Shown: piece after piece, positions 46,086 through 55,257 of the stretch | Layout of the letters: each line of letters begins with the position of its first letter | Position numbering within the stretch: the first letter of the stretch is position 1 | Translations under genes and position numbers: made by a program | Notes under the pieces: model-generated | What the model saw: only the letters and a program-made list of their open reading frames with translations | The model's database searches: none | Told to the model about the DNA's origin: nothing | DNA from: Aliishimia sp963721175 | GTDB lineage: Bacteria; Pseudomonadota; Alphaproteobacteria; Rhodobacterales; Rhodobacteraceae | Assembly (NCBI GenBank): GCA_963721175.1 | Contig: CAVRIG010000014.1 | Coordinates: 328,315-392,314 of the forward strand | Reading direction: 5' to 3' | Length of the DNA: 64,000 nucleotides

Positions 46086-46256
46086 TACCGAGACGCGGCG
46101 CGCATTGTGCCTGCGTCTCGAATTGCATTTCGATGTCTTTTGATTGCGGATGTTACCAGGGCCAGATTCTCGCTTGCGTTAAAGCGATTGCATGTTCGGA
46201 CTTGCGCGAAGGACTGACCCGACCGGCCTTGATATGCCAACGCCGATGCGTGCCTC

Positions 46257-47045
46257 TCAGCTCTGACGCCGTCCGTCTTCGCCTGGAGGAACATAGCTCC
46301 CGTTGACGATCTGGTTCAGACGAAAAGCCGCCTGGGTCCTGTTCGTCGCGCCGAGTTTCCTCATGATATTGCGGATATGGACCTTCACGGTGCTTTCGCA
46401 GAGGTCGAGCTCGTAGGCAATCTCCTTGTTCGCCGACCCCTTTTGCAAAGCTCTCGCAACGTCCAATTGGCGTTCGGTAAACCAGCGCTCCAACCTGCAT
46501 TCCATTGCCGCGCGCTGCTGCGCATTCGCGACATTGCGCAATGCCGTCACGCTACTCCGTGGGATGAGAATGTTTCGGGGCGACGAAATTCGTATCGTCT
46601 CGATCAAATCGTCCAGATCGACGCTCGGCGGTATGTAGCCTTCCGCACCGCATTCGACAGCATCCAACCAGGAGTAGATGTCTTCGCTCTGAGCGATCAC
46701 GATTACTCTATGGCCTTTTGCCCGAGCAATGAAATTGCGCAAATGCGCAACTGCTTCTTCTCTCCGGAGAAGCGGTAAATTCACACTGTAAAGTACTGTC
46801 TGCTTACGTTGTCTGCTGCGGGCATCTTCCGCCCACCGATCTTCATCAACGAAGCAAAGAAATTCAGACGATGGAAAAGCGGGACGCAAGGATTTCGCAA
46901 GACAATCCCTTTCCAACGAACTGCCGGAGATAATCGTGATGATCTGCGCCGGCAAACGATCCAGATCCGAACGAATAGACCTTGCATTACTATGTTCCGC
47001 GTGCGAATCCCGTTCAATTTCCCGTAGTGCAATTTTACCGTTCAT
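46257..47045 (-). CDS. LuxR-type regulator with degenerate receiver domain
   Basis: The 262-residue protein has a C-terminal LuxR/NarL helix-turn-helix (FTERQLDVARALQKGSANK, then CESTVKVHIRNIMRKLGA). The N-terminal half has the shape of a response-regulator receiver, but the acidic pair is replaced by SGSS and the phosphoacceptor region reads VLYSVNLPLLR with no aspartate, so control by phosphorylation is unlikely. The start at 47045 follows AGGGGGAA. It lies beside the polysaccharide operon and may regulate it. It shares its architecture with the regulator at 54492. Confidence 0.85.
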   Translation of the reverse strand: MNGKIALREIERDSHAEHSNARSIRSDLDRLPAQIITIISGSSLERDCLAKSLRPAFPSSEFLCFVDEDRWAEDARSRQRKQTVLYSVNLPLLRREEAVAHLRNFIARAKGHRVIVIAQSEDIYSWLDAVECGAEGYIPPSVDLDDLIETIRISSPRNILIPRSSVTALRNVANAQQRAAMECRLERWFTERQLDVARALQKGSANKEIAYELDLCESTVKVHIRNIMRKLGATNRTQAAFRLNQIVNGSYVPPGEDGRRQS

Positions 47046-47743
47046 AATTCCCCCTACGCCCGAAACTCGTTCAAGCAAAAATAGATCAGAAAAGAAATTA
47101 GAAAATTGAAACTTCAGGGTCCGAACTTTGACGACGCAATGACTTTGCGCCTCCCCACCAACGTCCGATCCACCCATTAATTAATAGCACATCGTCCCAA
47201 AGAAACAAGCAAAGCGTTTGGAATGGGACAATTATCAATCAGGAGTGGTGGTCTGGACCTCAGTTGAACAAATTCCGCCCGGAAAAAAACCATTCAAGCG
47301 CGTATGGCGACAATTGTTCCAAGACAATACAACTATAAGTCGCGATCAATCGACACACCCTTCCCAGGGAATTGCGACATGATTCGCCGCAAATCACCCA
47401 TACGTAGGTGGCAATGCATACCTGCGATTGAGCGGCGACCGGCTCGCTCGCGGCGCTGGCCAGGAAGGCCTCCCATCAGCCTGGTCACTTCGCCTGACAG
47501 TTGACGGAGCCGTCGAGTTGTCTCAGCAAGCAGCATCTTCAGCCCGGCGCAGGGCGGCGCTTTCATCCTGCCCGTCACCACCCCCTTTGCTCACGATCTG
47601 GCTCTCGACGCCATCAACTGGAGACGTTCCAGAAGAGTCACCTGTGCCACGTTGCGATCTTCGGAAGTCTAGCCTTCAGCAGGCGTCTATCGCGAGGAAG
47701 GGCTCGCGCCGAAAGGCAGCGACAAGTCGGCCAAGCCGATCAC
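47046..47743. other. Long region without a recognisable gene
   Basis: About 700 bases lie between the LuxR-type regulator and the aminotransferase. The first 350 bases are strikingly AT-rich for this genome and probably hold the regulator's promoter; GACAATTATC near 47230 and GACAATTGTT near 47309 repeat a short word. The second half is GC-rich again with short open frames on both strands (e.g. near 47333-47581 -, 47428-47805 +) that resemble no family I know. A decayed gene or mobile-element remnant is possible, but no transposase motif is visible. Confidence 0.4.
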
Positions 47744-48910
47744 CTACCCGGCGCGGCGCGACGGCGTCCAAGCTGCCTTCAGCGCGGTTTTCAGGGCCGC
47801 AATGACCTCGTCCTGTTCGTCCGTGGTCATCTGTGCAAAGAGCGGCAAGAGAACGCAGTGATCGCGCGCCACCTGCGACCTCATCAAAGGATGAGGAAGC
47901 GGGACATCGGAATGCGCGCGTTCCTGATGCATGTTCATGATGCCGCGCCGTGTCGCCACGCCGGAATTTAGCATCGACTGCATCACCCGCCGTTGGTCGA
48001 CACTCTCGGCCAGCAGGACACAATAGCTCTGCCAGTTCGAGCGCGCCCAGGAGGGCTCCGCGGGGAGCGTCATGTCATCAATGCCGCCGAGCGCCTCGCG
48101 GTACCGGTCGGCCAATGCCCGGCGCTGCGCTATGATGCTTGGCAAGCGCTTAAGCTGTTCACGTCCGATGGCGGCCTGGATATCGGTCATTCGATAGTTG
48201 TACCCCTGCACAGGGTAATCCTCGAAAATCACCGTCGGACTGCCGTGGCGCTGGGCGTCGGAAACCGACATGCCATGCTGTCGCCAGAGCCGGAACTTCG
48301 CATCGAGGTCAGGTCGAGAGGTCGTCAGCATCCCACCCTCACCGGCGGTGACAACCTTGCGCGGGTGAAACGAGAATGCAACGACATCTCCGATCGGTCG
48401 GCCGATACGCTGCCAGTTGTCGCCCATCCGTATCTCGGAGCCGACGGCACAGGCGGCGTCTTCGACGACGGCAATGCAATGGCGCGCGGCAATCCGTATG
48501 ATCTCGGACATGTCGCAAGGCATTCCCATCTGGTGGACACAAAGGATTGCGCGTGTGCGTGGACCTACCGCGTTTGCGATGCGGTCCGGGTCAATGTTGT
48601 ACCCGCCCGCCTCGATATCGACGAAGACCGGCATGGCGCCACACTGGCGAATCGCATTGGCACCGGCGATGAAGGAGTGGCTGACCGTTACGACTTCATC
48701 TCCCGGGCCCACTCCGACAGCCAGCAGGGCCAGGTGCAACGCCGTTGTGCAGTTCGAGACCGCGCAGGCGTGTTCGGCGCCGACGAATCGGGCGAACTCC
48801 TCCTCGAATGCCGCGACTTGGGGTCCTTGGGACACCCATCCCGACATGACGGCACGGCTGGCCGCCTCGGCCTCTTCAGGCCCAAGCAGCGGTTTCGCGA
48901 TGGGGATCAT
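47744..48910 (-). CDS. DegT/DnrJ/EryC1/StrS aminotransferase (nucleotide-sugar transaminase)
   Basis: The 388-residue PLP enzyme starts MIPIAKPLLGPEEAEAAS and has the family motifs GWVSQGPQVAAFEEEFA, the PLP-lysine segment SFHPRKVVTAGEGG and YNYRMTDIQAA. It would aminate a keto-sugar nucleotide. It overlaps the epimerase gene by ATGA, and the two likely act in sequence on one nucleotide sugar. It is the last gene of the minus-strand operon that starts at 52572, and is the second transaminase there, so the repeat unit probably contains two amino sugars. Confidence 0.93.
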   Translation of the reverse strand: MIPIAKPLLGPEEAEAASRAVMSGWVSQGPQVAAFEEEFARFVGAEHACAVSNCTTALHLALLAVGVGPGDEVVTVSHSFIAGANAIRQCGAMPVFVDIEAGGYNIDPDRIANAVGPRTRAILCVHQMGMPCDMSEIIRIAARHCIAVVEDAACAVGSEIRMGDNWQRIGRPIGDVVAFSFHPRKVVTAGEGGMLTTSRPDLDAKFRLWRQHGMSVSDAQRHGSPTVIFEDYPVQGYNYRMTDIQAAIGREQLKRLPSIIAQRRALADRYREALGGIDDMTLPAEPSWARSNWQSYCVLLAESVDQRRVMQSMLNSGVATRRGIMNMHQERAHSDVPLPHPLMRSQVARDHCVLLPLFAQMTTDEQDEVIAALKTALKAAWTPSRRAG

Positions 48911-49908
48911 AGGGCGACTTCCCGTACGGCATTTGCGTCGTTCTCGGATTTCCACCAGTCGATGAGCTCCGCGAGGCCCGCTTCCGGACCGATCTCCGCG
49001 CGGAAACCGAGGTCCTGAACCGCGCTCGTGCAATCTGCCAGTCGACGCGGCACCGGATTGACCGAACGTTCGGGCAGGTGCTCCGGCCTGAGGTCGGCCC
49101 GCCCCATGGCCTTTGCCATCAACCGTGCAAGATCGAGAAGCGATGTTTCCGTCTGGGAGCCCACGTTATAGACCCTGTCCGAAGCCGGACTCGCCGCGGC
49201 CAGGATGTTGGAACGCGCTACGTCACGCACATGGATCATATCCATCGTCTGGTGGCCGTCGCCGAAGACGACTGGCGGCAAGCCCTCGGCGAGACGCTCC
49301 ATCCACCGCACCATGACCTCGGTGTATTTTCCGTGAATGTCCATCCGTGGGCCATAAACATTGAAGTAGCGCAGCGCCACGTAGTCGAGCCCGTACATCT
49401 CGTGAAACGACCTGAGGAGTCCCTCGCCAAAGCTCTTGGCCGCGCCATACAACGTGCGGTTATCGTAGGGCGGATCGGTCTCGGGCGTCGGGAAATGCGG
49501 TGCGAGCCCGTAGATCGAGGCAGAGGACGCCATGACCACCTTCCGGACATTGCTCCGGACGCATTCCTGCAGAAGGTTATACGTCGCCTGAACCATGACG
49601 GACATGGCCAGATCGGGTTCGGCGGCACAGTGGGTGATCCTGAGCGCCGCCTGATGAAAGACGATATCGCAGTCCTTCACCAGTTGCGCCATCAGGCTGC
49701 TGTCGCGAATGTCTCCGGTCACCAGTCGCACCCGGCCCGAGCAGATCGCGGTCGCGAGGTTCTCCCGGCGGCCGCGGATCATGTTGTCCACGACAACGAC
49801 TTCCCGGACACCTTCGGACAGAAGTTGGTCGACGATATGGGAACCGACGAAACCGCTTCCGCCGGTCACGAGGACACGCAGGTCCCGAAGTGTTTCAATA
49901 CGTGTCAC
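48907..49908 (-). CDS. NAD-dependent nucleotide-sugar epimerase/dehydratase
   Basis: The 333-residue extended short-chain dehydrogenase has the NAD motif VTGGSGFVGSHIVDQLL, the Ser region ASSASIYG, the catalytic YGAAK and RYFNVYGPRMD. It resembles WbpP/GalE-type UDP-hexose 4-epimerases and related dehydratases. The GTG start at 49908 overlaps the upstream transaminase stop (GTGA), and the stop overlaps the next gene (ATGA), so it is tightly coupled in the operon. Which sugar it acts on is not clear. Confidence 0.92.
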   Translation of the reverse strand: MTRIETLRDLRVLVTGGSGFVGSHIVDQLLSEGVREVVVVDNMIRGRRENLATAICSGRVRLVTGDIRDSSLMAQLVKDCDIVFHQAALRITHCAAEPDLAMSVMVQATYNLLQECVRSNVRKVVMASSASIYGLAPHFPTPETDPPYDNRTLYGAAKSFGEGLLRSFHEMYGLDYVALRYFNVYGPRMDIHGKYTEVMVRWMERLAEGLPPVVFGDGHQTMDMIHVRDVARSNILAAASPASDRVYNVGSQTETSLLDLARLMAKAMGRADLRPEHLPERSVNPVPRRLADCTSAVQDLGFRAEIGPEAGLAELIDWWKSENDANAVREVAL

Positions 49909-51041
49909 GCTATGGCTTCCTCTTGCGCGGTGGCCGACAGTTCATGCCGCTTGGCAAACGTCTCGACCGCTGCGGCCACACGATTGACTTCCGGCATGGT
50001 CAGTTCCGGGAAGATTGGCAGCGAAAGGGTTCGTTCCGCATAGGCCTCGGCCACGGGAAAGCCGGCTTTTTCGCCACCGAGATTTGCATAGGCGGGCTGG
50101 CGGTGAACCGGCCTTGGGTAGTGGATGTTGGTTGCGATACCCGCGTCCGCCAGAGCCTGTTTCAACTCGCCCCTGTCCTCGCTCGTGACGGCATAGACAT
50201 GGTACACGTGATCACCACCGTTCGACGGAGCTGGCACCGAGACCACTCCGGCCAGCGCCGCGTCGTACAGGCGGGCGATTTCCTGCCGTGCGGCGTTCCA
50301 GTCATCGAGGCGCTTCAGCTTCACGCCGAGCACGGCGCCCTGGATCGCTTCCATGCGGTAGTTGTAGCCGCGCAGGGTGTGCACCGAACGCTCGACCTGA
50401 CCCCAGTCGCGCAAAGCGCGCAAGCGCGCGGCGAGGTCAGCATTGTCCGTCGTCACAGCACCTCCTTCGCCGGCCGCGCCCAGGTTCTTGCCGGGATAGA
50501 AACTGAAGCAGCCCATGTCCCCGAACGCCCCCGCCCGCTTTCCGTCTCGCCGGGCACCGTGGGCCTGAGCTGCATCCTCGATGACCGCGAGCTGGTGGGC
50601 GTCGGCGATCGTCCGGATCGCCTTCATGTCGGCGAGCCGTCCGTGGAAATGCACGGGCAGAACGGCCTTTGTCCTGGGCGTGATCGCGGCGGCGAGCTTC
50701 GTGGGATCCATCGTCAGGGTGGTCGGATCGACATCGACCAGCACCGGCACCGCACCGCAGTAGAGAATGGCAGCCACGGTCGCCACGAACGTGGTCGGAA
50801 CAGTGATCACCTCGTCGCCGGCGCCGATCCCGGCAGCCAGCAACGCAAGGTGCAGCGCCGACGTTCCGGTGCTGACGGCTACCGCGAAACGGGTGCCGCA
50901 ATAGGCAGCGAAGGACTCTTCGAAACGTTCGACGGGCTCGCCCAGTACATAATGTCCACTTCTCAACGTCGCCAGGACGGCTTCTTCAATTTCGTCTGCG
51001 ATACCAGCGTATTGCCGTTGCAGGTCAAGAAACGGGATCAT
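49905..51041 (-). CDS. wbpE: DegT/DnrJ/EryC1/StrS aminotransferase, WbpE-like
   Basis: The 378-residue PLP enzyme has MIPFLDLQRQYAGI, STGTSALHLALLA, the PLP-lysine motif SFYPGKNLGAAGEGG and YNYRMEAIQGA. It closely resembles WbpE, which aminates UDP-3-keto-GlcNAc uronic acid. The identification is strengthened by the genes directly upstream, a Gfo/Idh-type dehydrogenase and a hexapeptide acetyltransferase, which are the WbpB and WbpD steps of the same pathway to UDP-2,3-diacetamido uronic acid. It overlaps both neighbours by four bases. Confidence 0.88.
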   Translation of the reverse strand: MIPFLDLQRQYAGIADEIEEAVLATLRSGHYVLGEPVERFEESFAAYCGTRFAVAVSTGTSALHLALLAAGIGAGDEVITVPTTFVATVAAILYCGAVPVLVDVDPTTLTMDPTKLAAAITPRTKAVLPVHFHGRLADMKAIRTIADAHQLAVIEDAAQAHGARRDGKRAGAFGDMGCFSFYPGKNLGAAGEGGAVTTDNADLAARLRALRDWGQVERSVHTLRGYNYRMEAIQGAVLGVKLKRLDDWNAARQEIARLYDAALAGVVSVPAPSNGGDHVYHVYAVTSEDRGELKQALADAGIATNIHYPRPVHRQPAYANLGGEKAGFPVAEAYAERTLSLPIFPELTMPEVNRVAAAVETFAKRHELSATAQEEAIA

Positions 51042-52057
51042 GATGCTTCCTTCAGTGTCACGAGGTCGATCGGGTGCCCGCGCAACCGGGCGGAGTGAGA
51101 GGCGGCCGCGAGCATTTCAACGATCCGCAGACCGCTCTGGCCATCCGTGAGCGGTGCCGTTCCGCTTTCGATGCTGCGCACGAACTCTTCGATCTCGGTC
51201 AACAGTGCTTCCTTGCTCGACAACGCCGGGGCATACATGTCGCCCAGCCGATACGAGACCAGGTGTTGGTATTCCTCACCGGAATTGCTGGCGCCGCGGT
51301 CGTAGATCTTGATCTTCTCGCTGTTCTCCATGTCGTCGTAGACGACCATCTTGCGGCTTCCGCCAATCAGGGTCTGACGGATCTTTACCGGCGCAAGCCA
51401 GTTCACGTTGAGATGCGCCATAGCCCCCCCATCGTAGTTGATCGTGAGTTGAGCCATGCTTTCGGGACTGCCCCACAGGAACCCCGCCGCGCTGGCGGAT
51501 ATCGAAACCGGACGCTGATCGAACAGATGATCCATGATCGCAAAGTCGTGAACCGCGAGATCCCAGATCACGTTCACATCACGCTGGAAGAGGCCGAGAT
51601 TCACCCGGGTCGAGTCATAATAGTAGACTTGGCCAAGTTCATCCTCACGTATCAGATCCGAAATCTTCCGGATTGCCGGCGTGTAGACGAATGTATGGTC
51701 TACCATCAGGGTCAGCCTGCGCCGGGCCGCTTCTTCGACCAGTTGCATGGCCTCCTGGACGGTCTCGGTCATCGGTTTTTCCACAAGCACATGCTTGCCA
51801 GCGCGAAGTGCGGCCAGTGCAAGCGGAAAATGCGTCCGCACCGGTGTCGCGATCATCACCGCATCCACCGCTGGATCACGAAAGATTTCGTCCACCTCGG
51901 CCGTGGTCCGCGCACCCGGGTGGCGCAGGGCGGCCCGTTTGCGGGCATCGCTCGAAAGGTCGGCAATCATTTCGACCCGGGCGACCCCGCTTTCTGACAG
52001 GGCGCGAGCCAGGTTGGGGCCCCAGTACCCGTATCCGACTATACCGACGCCGATCAT
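51038..52057 (-). CDS. wbpB: Gfo/Idh/MocA oxidoreductase, WbpB-like
   Basis: The 339-residue protein has the N-terminal Rossmann motif GIVGYGYWGPNLARAL, the family EKP motif HVLVEKPMTETVQEAM and the catalytic-site segment VIWDLAVHDFAIMDHLF. WbpB oxidises UDP-GlcNAc uronic acid at C3 to supply the substrate of WbpE. It overlaps the WbpE-like gene by ATGA and the acetyltransferase by four bases. No WbpA-type 6-dehydrogenase is in the window, so the uronic acid must be made by a gene elsewhere or the substrate differs. Confidence 0.88.
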   Translation of the reverse strand: MIGVGIVGYGYWGPNLARALSESGVARVEMIADLSSDARKRAALRHPGARTTAEVDEIFRDPAVDAVMIATPVRTHFPLALAALRAGKHVLVEKPMTETVQEAMQLVEEAARRRLTLMVDHTFVYTPAIRKISDLIREDELGQVYYYDSTRVNLGLFQRDVNVIWDLAVHDFAIMDHLFDQRPVSISASAAGFLWGSPESMAQLTINYDGGAMAHLNVNWLAPVKIRQTLIGGSRKMVVYDDMENSEKIKIYDRGASNSGEEYQHLVSYRLGDMYAPALSSKEALLTEIEEFVRSIESGTAPLTDGQSGLRIVEMLAAASHSARLRGHPIDLVTLKEAS

Positions 52058-52572
52058 GACAGCACCGCCGGTTGCCGCTCGAGCGGCTGGTTCACGTCCG
52101 GTGTGCCGCGCCGGTCACCTACGATCCGCGCCGGCACGCCGGCAACCACGGCGTTGTCCGGGACATCCCGTGTCACCACGGCGCCTGCGGCGACCAGGGC
52201 GCCGGCACCAATCTGCAGGCCAGGCAGCACGGTCGCGTTCGATCCGATCGAAGCGCCCCGCCCGACATGCACCGACTCGCACACCCAGTCGGCGGCGCCC
52301 TTCGGCATGCCGTCCGAGTTGGTACTGGCCGGGTAGCGGTCGTTGGTGAACATCACCCCGTGGCCGATGAAGACCTCGTCCGCCAGGGTCACCCCTTCGC
52401 AGAGGAAGCTGTGCGACGAGATCTTGCAGCGAGCGCCGACGACGCAGCCTGCCTGAATCTCGACGAAGGCGCCTATTCGGCTGTCGGCGCCGATACGACA
52501 ACCGTAAAGGTTCACGAGGTCGGGTTGGTGTATCTTTGCGTCTGGCGCGATCTCACAATTTTTTATCGGCAA
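52054..52572 (-). CDS. wbpD: Hexapeptide-repeat N-acetyltransferase, WbpD-like
   Basis: The 172-residue left-handed beta-helix protein has CKISSHSFLCEGVTLADEVF, HGVMFTNDRYP and the loop VVAGVPARIVG. It matches WbpD, which acetylates the 3-amino group made by WbpE. The start codon appears to be TTG at 52572: AAGGAG stands 9 bases upstream and no in-frame ATG is near. It is the first gene of the five-gene operon. Confidence 0.88.
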   Translation of the reverse strand: MPIKNCEIAPDAKIHQPDLVNLYGCRIGADSRIGAFVEIQAGCVVGARCKISSHSFLCEGVTLADEVFIGHGVMFTNDRYPASTNSDGMPKGAADWVCESVHVGRGASIGSNATVLPGLQIGAGALVAAGAVVTRDVPDNAVVAGVPARIVGDRRGTPDVNQPLERQPAVLS

Positions 52573-53101
52573 TGAAGTCTACTCCTTAAAAAAAGCGCGT
52601 CAGTACCCCAGGCTGGGGCCGCACATGAATTGCGCGGTGATCTTGTCGGTCAGTCTAGGGAGTTTGGCTTCCCGCGAAATTGTCCAAACGGGCGCCGAAG
52701 TTCATCCGAATGAATAGGGGCGGAGATGCGAATCAACCGATTGCAGCATCGCACGTGCCTTTCGTTGCAACGGCGACCGGCAAACAAGATCAATCTCGGC
52801 AAGGACAACTGCGTCTTCGCTTGAACGCGCGGACGAACCCTGTCCGAGCCGATGGTTTTGCGTCCGATTCGCTGTTGGCATGTGCGTCTATACCGGACGT
52901 GTCGCCGCATCCCTTCCGGATGGTGGGGCAGCCCTCATGCGAAGACTGATTGCGAGTCCAGGGACCGAAGATCGTCTCTCTGCCAGCGTCGTGCAAGCCG
53001 TTCCGGCTCCGGCTGCATGTAGTGGCGATGGTCGGAGGCCTTGTTCAGAAGCGGGTCGCTGCAAAGCCGCTCGGATGACTGCTCGGACGCGCGTTCAGAT
53101 T
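52573..53101. other. Intergenic region between priming transferase and wbpD
   Basis: No gene is recognised in these 529 bases. On the minus strand a short CCCCA-TGGGG hairpin near 52604 and a run of seven T residues lie just before the wbpD ribosome-binding site. The region should carry the promoter of the wbpD-to-transaminase operon. Confidence 0.45.
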
Positions 53102-53854
53102 TCAGTAGGCATTGCGACAGGTCAGCATTGTCCAAACAGTCCGGAACACGATGATCAGATCGAGGCTGAATGACCCGGTTTCGATGTACTCGAGATCCAG
53201 TTCAACGCGCCGTGCCATCGCCTCTTTCGTGGGCGTCGCGCCCCGACAACCGTTGACCTGGGCCAAACCGGTAATACCCGGCTTGCAGGCCAGGCGATTG
53301 TGGTAGGTGTCGATAAGCAGGCCATAGAGTTCATCGTGCTCGACCGCGTGTGGGCGTGGACCGACGATCGACATCTCGCCCATGAGAACATTGAACAACT
53401 GGGGAAGCTCGTCGATGCTGGTCTTCCGCAAGATACGGCCCAGCGGGGTCGTTCGTGGATCGCCTGGTGTAGCCTGGACGACCCCATCATGGTTGGACTG
53501 AACGTACATCGAGCGGAACTTCATCATCTTGAAAGACCGCTGACCGCGACCCCCGCGGCTCTGCACGAAAAACACGGGGCCCTTGCTCGTGGCGAGAATG
53601 CCCAGGGCAACCAACACCAGAAACGGAAAAAGCACCATCAAAGCAAAGACTGAAACCGTCAGATCGAAGAGACGCTTCGTGATGCTTTCAAGATAAAAGT
53701 TCTCACATCGCTTTCCGGTTTCCGGGTTTGCGGATATCCTCCATCTGCGCACAGGTGTGGAGCTGAAATCATCGCTGAAATCTTGTTCCGCAAAACGTGT
53801 TTTGACCGCAGAGCGCGACGTGGGCGCTTCGAATTTTCCTGTAAAAAAACCCAT
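53102..53854 (-). CDS. Undecaprenyl-phosphate sugar-1-phosphate transferase (priming glycosyltransferase)
   Basis: The 250-residue protein has one N-terminal membrane segment (about residues 62-86) and the conserved cytoplasmic domain of WcaJ/WbaP/PglC enzymes: KRLFDLTVS, GPVFFVQSRGG, FKMMKFRSM, DELPQLFNVLMGEMSIVGPRP and KPGITGLAQVNG. It starts polysaccharide synthesis by transferring a sugar phosphate to the lipid carrier. It lacks the large N-terminal part of long family members. It is transcribed alone, divergent from the regulator at 54492. Confidence 0.93.
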   Translation of the reverse strand: MGFFTGKFEAPTSRSAVKTRFAEQDFSDDFSSTPVRRWRISANPETGKRCENFYLESITKRLFDLTVSVFALMVLFPFLVLVALGILATSKGPVFFVQSRGGRGQRSFKMMKFRSMYVQSNHDGVVQATPGDPRTTPLGRILRKTSIDELPQLFNVLMGEMSIVGPRPHAVEHDELYGLLIDTYHNRLACKPGITGLAQVNGCRGATPTKEAMARRVELDLEYIETGSFSLDLIIVFRTVWTMLTCRNAY

Positions 53855-54491
53855 GTTCCACTCACTCCGGAAAAATACTGCGCATATTTAATCACCGCGT
53901 TCTTGCGCCATAGGCATGGATGTTTGGGACGCGGCCCGTTTGAGACATGTCATCCGATCCAATAATCATTCAGTTTGCGTCGGGAGAACCAAGACAGGAC
54001 AATTCGGAAATCCATGGAGAACGATATTTCGACAGGTCGATAGTGACTCCGTCGGAGGATTGGCTGAAGCTATCCATTCAGGCAATCCGTTACTCAAAAG
54101 GGGAGCGGTCGGCCTCGACGTGACCAGCGATTCGGATCATCGCCCGCTCCGCACACCCAGCGGTAGTAGGTAGATCGCAAATTGCTGCGGTTGGCTCGAA
54201 ACCATACGGATTTCTCGCCAAGATCGATGCGAATTCCCGTCTCCCAATGTCCAAGACCCATGAAGCGCACGAATCCGGTCCACGCGTTGCGGCGGGTATA
54301 CCGGATTGGCCAAGTCTACGCCTTTTTGGGGATCGAGGCTCACTATTTGCCCAAGTTGCTTCCCCGCCCGCTCTCGACGAACCTTGGAACCATGGCCGGT
54401 GAGCCTGGCACGGCCGTGTCGAAATGTCCTGCCATCTCAGGCGCGGATAGGAGCCATTGGTGATGCCGATCGAGGATCGGAAGGAATAGTA
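53855..54491. other. Divergent intergenic region upstream of priming transferase and LuxR-type regulator
   Basis: About 640 bases hold no gene that I can recognise; short open frames are present but lack family features. The part near the priming transferase is AT-rich and is the probable promoter region. GGAAGGAAT precedes the regulator ATG. Confidence 0.5.
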
Positions 54492-55235
54492 ATGAAGATT
54501 AACACAAAGGAATTTACGAGGGATCAACACCGGGAGGAAGTTCGGGACCTTCCGCGCCCTCTTCGAGTACTCGTCATGGACAGGGAACCCATCGTGGTTC
54601 GCGGCCTGAGCGAAACGCTTCGAAACGAGTCGGATGTCAACATCTGCGGCGTGGCGACTTCGATCGCGCAGGCGACCCGCGTGATTCAGACCGAGCGGCC
54701 GGACGTCGCCATCTCCGAGATCTCCTTTGCGGACGGAAACGTGTTCAATTCGATCGAGGCGTTCCAGGCGTTGCGGCCCAACCTCGGATTCATCATCTTC
54801 ACATCGCACTCGGACCTGGCCTATCTCCAGCGCGCGATGCAGTACAACGTGAGAGCGTTCGTCCTAAAGAGTTCGGATGTCGAAGCCATACTGCACGCGC
54901 TTCGCTCGTCGCAGAAGGGCGGGGTCTACGTGGATCCCGTCATCATGGGAAAAGCCATGGGCAAGCAGGCAAGGTTACCCGACACGCTGGAGGCGGCGCT
55001 CTCTGGCGTTACCTCCCGGCCGAGCGAGCGCGAAGTCGATACACTGAAACTGGTCGCATTCGGCTACAGCATCAAGGAAATAGCCCGGAAATTCGGTGTC
55101 AGCCCGAAGTCGATCGAGACCTACAAGGCACGCGCCAACCAGAAGCTCGGCCTGGCCTCGCGCGCCAGCATCGTACGTTATGCCGTCGCAAGCGGATGGT
55201 TCGACGACGAAGCCAACGCGCCTGGGCCGAACTGA
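54492..55235 (+). CDS. LuxR/NarL-type response regulator with altered phosphoacceptor site
   Basis: The 247-residue protein has a receiver-like domain (LRVLVMDREPIVVRGLSETL to AFVLKSSDVEAIL, keeping the conserved Lys) and a LuxR helix-turn-helix (REVDTLKLVAFGYSIKEIA, then VSPKSIETYKARANQKLG). The aspartate normally phosphorylated lies in a VxLLDIxMP motif; here the segment reads VAISEISFADGN, so Glu occupies or adjoins that position, and the acidic pair is D-R. This may be constitutively active or phosphorylation-independent. It is 22 bases upstream of a glycosyltransferase gene and faces the priming transferase. Confidence 0.87.
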   Translation: MKINTKEFTRDQHREEVRDLPRPLRVLVMDREPIVVRGLSETLRNESDVNICGVATSIAQATRVIQTERPDVAISEISFADGNVFNSIEAFQALRPNLGFIIFTSHSDLAYLQRAMQYNVRAFVLKSSDVEAILHALRSSQKGGVYVDPVIMGKAMGKQARLPDTLEAALSGVTSRPSEREVDTLKLVAFGYSIKEIARKFGVSPKSIETYKARANQKLGLASRASIVRYAVASGWFDDEANAPGPN

Positions 55236-55257
55236 TGTGCAGCGTCGTGTCGGCGCA

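Noticed and set aside
47333..47805. Insertion-sequence remnant in the gene-free stretch.
   Set aside because: No transposase motif, terminal inverted repeats or target duplication could be seen.
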